Source: Gammaproteobacteria bacterium
Lineage (GTDB): Bacteria; Pseudomonadota; Gammaproteobacteria; Steroidobacterales; Woeseiaceae
NCBI GenBank assembly: GCA_029865385.1
Contig: JAOUGX010000021.1
Coordinates: 1 to 43,905 of the forward strand
Length of the DNA stretch: 43,905 nucleotides
Reading direction: 5' to 3'
Shown here: piece by piece, positions 40,635 through 43,905 of the stretch
Layout of the letters: the number at the start of each line of letters is the position of its first letter
Numbering within the stretch: the first letter of the stretch is position 1
Program-made: the position numbers and the translations under genes
The notes under the pieces: generated by a model
Databases searched by the model: none
What the model saw: the letters and a program-made list of their open reading frames with translations, nothing else
Told to the model about the DNA's origin: nothing

Positions 40635-41278
40635 GCGGTCGCTCCGGCAGGGGTCTTCCGACGGTACTCACAGAGATCGGCGATCACGCAGTCCGGGCAG
40701 GCGGGTTTGCGTGCTTTGCAGACGTAGCGGCCATGCAGGATAAGCCAGTGATGTGCGTCCTTGCGGAATTCATCAGGCGTGAGTCGCGTCAGCCGTTTCT
40801 CGACTTCCAGCGGAGTTTTTCCCGGTGCGAGGCCCGTGCGGTTCGATACGCGGAAAATGTGTGTATCGACGGCGATGGTCGGTTCGCCGAATGCCGTATT
40901 CAGCACGACGCTCGCTGTCTTGCGACCAACGCCCGGCAGGGCTTCGAGCGCTGCCCGGTCGCGAGGTACTTCGCCATCGTGCTTTTGAAGCAGGATTCGG
41001 CTGGTCTTGATGATGTTTTCGGCCTTGGTATTGTACAGGCCGATCGTTCGTATGTAGCTCTTCAGCTTTCGAACACCCAAATCGAGAATCGCGCGCGGCG
41101 TCCTGGCAATCGGGAAAAGCACAGAGGTCGCTTTGTTGACGCTGACGTCCGTCGCTTGCGCAGAAAGGATCACCGAAACCAGCAGTTCGAATGGCGTGCC
41201 ATAGTCGAGTTCGGTCGTCGGGCTTGGATTCCGGCTCCTCAGGCGCCGGAAGATTTCGCTTCGCTTTTCCTTGTTCAA
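40631..41278 (-). CDS. nth: Endonuclease III (DNA glycosylase/AP lyase)
   Basis: The 215-residue enzyme excises oxidised pyrimidines and cuts at the abasic site. The helix-hairpin-helix is LPGVGRKTASVVL with the catalytic Lys, and the catalytic Asp lies in AVDTHIFRVSNR. The C-terminal [4Fe-4S] ligands have the exact C-x6-C-x2-C-x5-C spacing in CKARKPACPDCVIADLC. The start is a TTG four bases after the rnfE stop; the codon two before it is a stop and no ATG follows early, so TTG must be used. The rnf-nth order is conserved in gammaproteobacteria. Confidence 0.96.
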   Translation of the reverse strand: MNKEKRSEIFRRLRSRNPSPTTELDYGTPFELLVSVILSAQATDVSVNKATSVLFPIARTPRAILDLGVRKLKSYIRTIGLYNTKAENIIKTSRILLQKHDGEVPRDRAALEALPGVGRKTASVVLNTAFGEPTIAVDTHIFRVSNRTGLAPGKTPLEVEKRLTRLTPDEFRKDAHHWLILHGRYVCKARKPACPDCVIADLCEYRRKTPAGATA

Positions 41279-41281
41279 GAT

Positions 41282-41938
41282 TCAGGTCGCTCGGCGCTGG
41301 TCCTGAATTCTTTGCAAGCGGCGCCGGTCGAGTTCGTTTTTGCCGGCGACAAAAAGCGCGAGGCTGATGAACGCGCCCGGCGGCAGGATGGCCAGCAGGA
41401 AACCACCGTCAAGCAGCGTCAGCCCGGGGAGTACCTTCCCGCCGAATAGCATGTCGAGGCGTGCGAGGATGGAGCCGTGCCCGATGATTTCGCGAAATGC
41501 GCCGATCGCGCAAAGCAGCAGCGCAAATCCGGCGCCCATCGTCAGGCCGTCAACGGTGCTGGCGAACACGGTGTTTCTTGATGCGAACACTTCGGCACGG
41601 GCAACGATGGCGCAATTGGTAACGATTAACGGAATGAAGATACCCAGCGAACGGCCCAGCGCCGGAAACCACGCGAGGAAAATCAGCTCAATGCAGGTTA
41701 CGAGGCTCGAAATGATCAGCACGTACATCGGAATTCGAATCTCGCTCCTGATGAAGCGCCGGGTGGCCGACACCAGCGCATTGGAGAAGACCAAAACCGC
41801 GAGGGTCGCGATACCGAGACCGAGACCGTTGACGAATGTGCTGGTCACGGCCAGCAACGGGCACAGCCCCAGCAGCTGTACCAGGCCGGGATTGTCGGTC
41901 CACAAGCCGGACCGCAGGCTGTCAGTGATCGTGTTCAA
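41282..41938 (-). CDS. rnfE: Electron transport complex subunit RnfE (RsxE)
   Basis: The protein has 218 residues and about six membrane helices. RnfE pairs with RnfA in the membrane core of the complex. Family blocks are GLWTDNPGLVQLLGLCPLLA, EIRIPMYVLIISSLVTCIEL, GIFIPLIVTNCAIVARAEVF (with the Cys next to the intramembrane iron site) and a second Cys early in the chain (LGLCPLLAVT). The start is a TTG overlapping the rnfG stop (TTGA). It lies directly before nth. Confidence 0.95.
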   Translation of the reverse strand: MNTITDSLRSGLWTDNPGLVQLLGLCPLLAVTSTFVNGLGLGIATLAVLVFSNALVSATRRFIRSEIRIPMYVLIISSLVTCIELIFLAWFPALGRSLGIFIPLIVTNCAIVARAEVFASRNTVFASTVDGLTMGAGFALLLCAIGAFREIIGHGSILARLDMLFGGKVLPGLTLLDGGFLLAILPPGAFISLALFVAGKNELDRRRLQRIQDQRRAT

Positions 41939-42600
41939 TGCGTTTCCTGCCCGGTATCAGCTTGCTCACTGTCTGTCGTCGCGAAGACCGCGTCGCGATG
42001 AGCGTCGAAGTATAACAAGGTGTCCCTGATCGCCTTGACAACCGCACGCGGTGTTATGGACGCGCCTGTGAGCTGGTCGAAATCACCGCCGTCTCGCCGG
42101 ATTGCCCACCGTGACGGTTCCGGGCTGGAAAGCGAGGCGCCCGAGAATTGCAGTATCCAGTCGGAGCGCGATGAGTCGATCAGGTCGCCGAGCCCTGGAG
42201 TTTCGCGATGTTCCAATACGCGAACGCCGGTAATCGAACCCGACGCCGAGATCCCGATCAGCAGCTTGATCGGGCCAACGAAACCGTCTTGTGCGCTCAC
42301 GACAAACAGGGCCGCGACGGGTTTCCGGTCTGCGAAAACGCGATACACGCTGACCGGCTCGTTACCCGGCAATTCGTGCGGTGGCGGGATAATTATGGTC
42401 GATTCGGACAGCTTGCCGTCGTAGCTCAGGCCGGCGAGAACCGGAGCCAGACTTTGTTCCAGGTATGCCTGTGCATTGGCGGCAATGCGCGGCGCGGTCG
42501 TACGGTACGTCAACGCGACAAGGGCCGTGCAGATTGCTGCCAGCACGGCAAGAATGACGGCGCTGTTCCAGAGAGGCGGCTTGCGTTCCGCGTCTGTCAT
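41935..42600 (-). CDS. rnfG: Electron transport complex subunit RnfG (RsxG)
   Basis: The protein has 221 residues from the ATG at 42600, which overlaps the rnfD stop (ATGA). The same frame is open far upstream, but that is a shadow of rnfD. One N-terminal membrane helix (AVILAVLAAICTALVALTYR) is followed by a periplasmic FMN-binding domain. FMN is attached covalently to the Thr of the TGASIT motif (Thr183) near the C-terminus. Another family block is GVRVLEHRETPGLGD. RnfG carries electrons between RnfD and the other subunits. Confidence 0.95.
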   Translation of the reverse strand: MTDAERKPPLWNSAVILAVLAAICTALVALTYRTTAPRIAANAQAYLEQSLAPVLAGLSYDGKLSESTIIIPPPHELPGNEPVSVYRVFADRKPVAALFVVSAQDGFVGPIKLLIGISASGSITGVRVLEHRETPGLGDLIDSSRSDWILQFSGASLSSPEPSRWAIRRDGGDFDQLTGASITPRAVVKAIRDTLLYFDAHRDAVFATTDSEQADTGQETH

Positions 42601-43652
42601 TTGCGACCCCAGGATCTGCGGGCATGCCCGACAATTCGCGGCCGTGTTACGTAGTCGATGGCGGGCGCAGCCATGTTCATCAGAAGCACTGCAAACGCCA
42701 CGCCGTCGGCATAGCTTCCCCAGCGACGTATCGCGTAGATCAGGAAGCCGATTCCGAGTCCGTAGACGAGCCGGCCGCGCGGGCTGGTCGCCGCTGTGAC
42801 AGGATCCGTCGCGATAAAGAATGCGCACAGGATCGTGCCGCCACTGAACAGGTAAAAGCCCGGGCTGGCATGAACTGCCGGATCGGCGAAGTAAAAAATG
42901 CCCGCGGGTATCAGCAGTCCGGCGAGCACGCCGAAAGGAATCTGCCAGCGAATGATGTTTCGCAGCAGCAGCCAGGCGCCTCCGATGGCAGTGAAATTTC
43001 CGATCCATTCCCAACCGCGGCCACCGAAATCGCCCATCATCGGGTAGCTGCGCATTTCTTCGAAGGTGTTCATTGAATTCAAGCCCGCTTTGACGACATC
43101 CAGCGGAGTGGCACGACTGATCGCGTCGAAAGTCAGGTAGTCCGGAAAAGTACCGGTCAGCGTGTAACGCGCGGTTTCGAACAGGGTCATGTAGTGATAG
43201 TCGAGATCGCCCATGCGTGGTGCCGTCCACAGATTGAGATCCAGTGGAAACGCGACCAGTACGACGACATAACCGGCCATCGCCGGGTTGAACAGGTTGT
43301 ATCCGAGTCCTCCGTAAAGGTGCTTGACGACGACGATGCCAAAGAGCGCGGCGGTTGCGGTGACCCACCACGGTGTCAGCGCCGGTAGCGCGAACGCCAG
43401 CAGCACCGCTGTGACCATTGCGCTGAAGTCGCCGAGTACAGGCTCTACCGGCCTGCCGCGAAGTCGCAACATTGCCGCTTCACCTGCGGCACAGAAGAGC
43501 GCGGCTATCAGCAGATTGAAAATGAACCCGGCGCCGAAGTACCAGACGTAGGCGAGGGCCGCCGGAATCAGCGCGTACAACACCTGCCGCATGATGCTGG
43601 CGACATCGGTCGATGGCGTGACAAACGGTGCATCGCGGCGCTCGAATTCCAT
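42597..43652 (-). CDS. rnfD: Electron transport complex subunit RnfD (RsxD)
   Basis: The protein has 351 residues and about ten membrane helices, with a covalent FMN. Family blocks are RQVLYALIPAALAYVWYFGA, GGLGYNLFNPAMAGYVVVLV and the FMN region SGGTILCAFFIATDPVTA, which has SGGT where many relatives have SGAT. Then comes RLVYGLGIGFLIYAIRRWG and LLMNMAAPAIDY. The ATG at 43652 lies 2 bp after the rnfC stop. It works with RnfB, C and G in ferredoxin:NAD electron transfer coupled to ion movement, or in reducing SoxR in the Rsx variant. Confidence 0.96.
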   Translation of the reverse strand: MEFERRDAPFVTPSTDVASIMRQVLYALIPAALAYVWYFGAGFIFNLLIAALFCAAGEAAMLRLRGRPVEPVLGDFSAMVTAVLLAFALPALTPWWVTATAALFGIVVVKHLYGGLGYNLFNPAMAGYVVVLVAFPLDLNLWTAPRMGDLDYHYMTLFETARYTLTGTFPDYLTFDAISRATPLDVVKAGLNSMNTFEEMRSYPMMGDFGGRGWEWIGNFTAIGGAWLLLRNIIRWQIPFGVLAGLLIPAGIFYFADPAVHASPGFYLFSGGTILCAFFIATDPVTAATSPRGRLVYGLGIGFLIYAIRRWGSYADGVAFAVLLMNMAAPAIDYVTRPRIVGHARRSWGRK

Positions 43653-43654
43653 CG

Positions 43655-43905
43655 CTACTGATCGTCCTTCTGGTTTTTGCTACGGCTGCGTTCAAGGATC
43701 TCACGAATGGCGTCGGGTCCGGCACTCAGGGCATCTTGTTTTTGTTTCGCGAGTTCCTGGTCGCGTTGAGCCTGTTCCTGCATGAGCCGCGTCGTGCGGG
43801 CCTCGAAGCGTAGTCTTGCGCGCTCGGCGCGTGCTTTTTCGTCTTCCATCTCGCGCATCCGCGCCTTGGCTTTTCGGAAATCCGCGGTCAGGGGGATGTG
43901 ACTGG
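43655..43905 (-). CDS. rnfC: Electron transport complex subunit RnfC (RsxC), C-terminal end only
   Basis: The minus-strand frame runs to the window edge. It begins SHIPLTADFRKAKARMREM, the conserved last block of the RnfC core, and continues as a charged helical tail of about 65 residues rich in Glu, Arg, Ala and Gln (EKARAERARLRFEARTTRL). The Fe-S, FMN and NADH-binding parts lie beyond the window. A long C-terminal charged tail is common in gammaproteobacterial RnfC. The gene order C-D-G-E then nth is canonical. Confidence 0.92.
   Translation of the reverse strand, partial: SHIPLTADFRKAKARMREMEDEKARAERARLRFEARTTRLMQEQAQRDQELAKQKQDALSAGPDAIREILERSRSKNQKDDQ

Noticed and set aside
42601-43371. 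A long N-terminal extension of rnfG in the same frame
   Set aside because: It is an out-of-frame reading of rnfD. The ATG at 42600 overlaps the rnfD stop and begins a normal RnfG N-terminus.

Overview
The window reads as chromosomal DNA of a gammaproteobacterium. Supporting this are a rnfC-D-G-E-nth gene order, ribonuclease T, a CbpA/CbpM pair, a CGFS glutaredoxin, an aceE-aceF-lpd pyruvate dehydrogenase operon and a tRNA-Thr closely resembling the enterobacterial one. The family cannot be fixed from the sequence. Coding density is high and both strands are used. TTG or GTG starts recur (aceF, rnfE, nth, grxD, the DUF3365 gene, the PAP2 fusion gene). No CRISPR array, rRNA operon or intact insertion sequence was seen.

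Region 1 (1-4110) looks like the scar of an element integrated at a tRNA gene. It begins with the 3' half of tRNA-Thr(CGT). A tyrosine-recombinase gene with an internal deletion and frame change follows, then a large CadC-like regulator (winged helix, membrane helix, TolB-like domain, TPRs) and a small exported protein of unknown function. An 18/20 copy of the tRNA 3' end lies at 3897-3916 and could mark the far end.

Region 2 (4111-11288) is mixed: the cbpA-cbpM co-chaperone pair, a 5'-truncated GNAT gene, a DUF3365 haem-type exported protein, a patatin/POTRA/beta-barrel outer-membrane protein, an ArsR-SRPBCC operon with a paired operator and a probably leaderless promoter, a YbiI-like zinc-finger protein and a D-cysteine desulfhydrase-like enzyme.

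Region 3 (11517-15712) is a tight four-gene operon: a Rieske oxygenase, a membrane-anchored SnoaL-like protein, a membrane fatty-acid desaturase, and a protein fusing a PAP2 phosphatase-like domain to a squalene/phytoene-synthase-like domain. It looks like an uncharacterised lipid or isoprenoid pathway and is one of the two best candidates here for new biology.

Region 4 (15789-29314) holds a DUF4382 lipoprotein, a GAF-PAS-PAS-GGDEF-EAL protein, nadC, a PuuD-type membrane protein, DUF1289 and BON-domain proteins, grxD, a substrate-binding lipoprotein translationally coupled to a membrane GGDEF-EAL protein, ribonuclease T and an M17 aminopeptidase. Two long imperfect palindromes sit in its intergenic gaps.

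Region 5 (29472-35541) is the pyruvate dehydrogenase operon. E2 has two lipoyl domains and E3 carries a third at its N-terminus.

Region 6 (35552-43905, all minus strand) holds a MetX-like exported hydrolase, a glutamate-synthase-family gene broken by an internal deletion, a DUF692-DUF2063-DoxX operon of the bufferin/Hvf type with no visible precursor-peptide gene (the second strong candidate), a DUF1841 gene, nth, and the rnf electron-transport operon running off the window edge.
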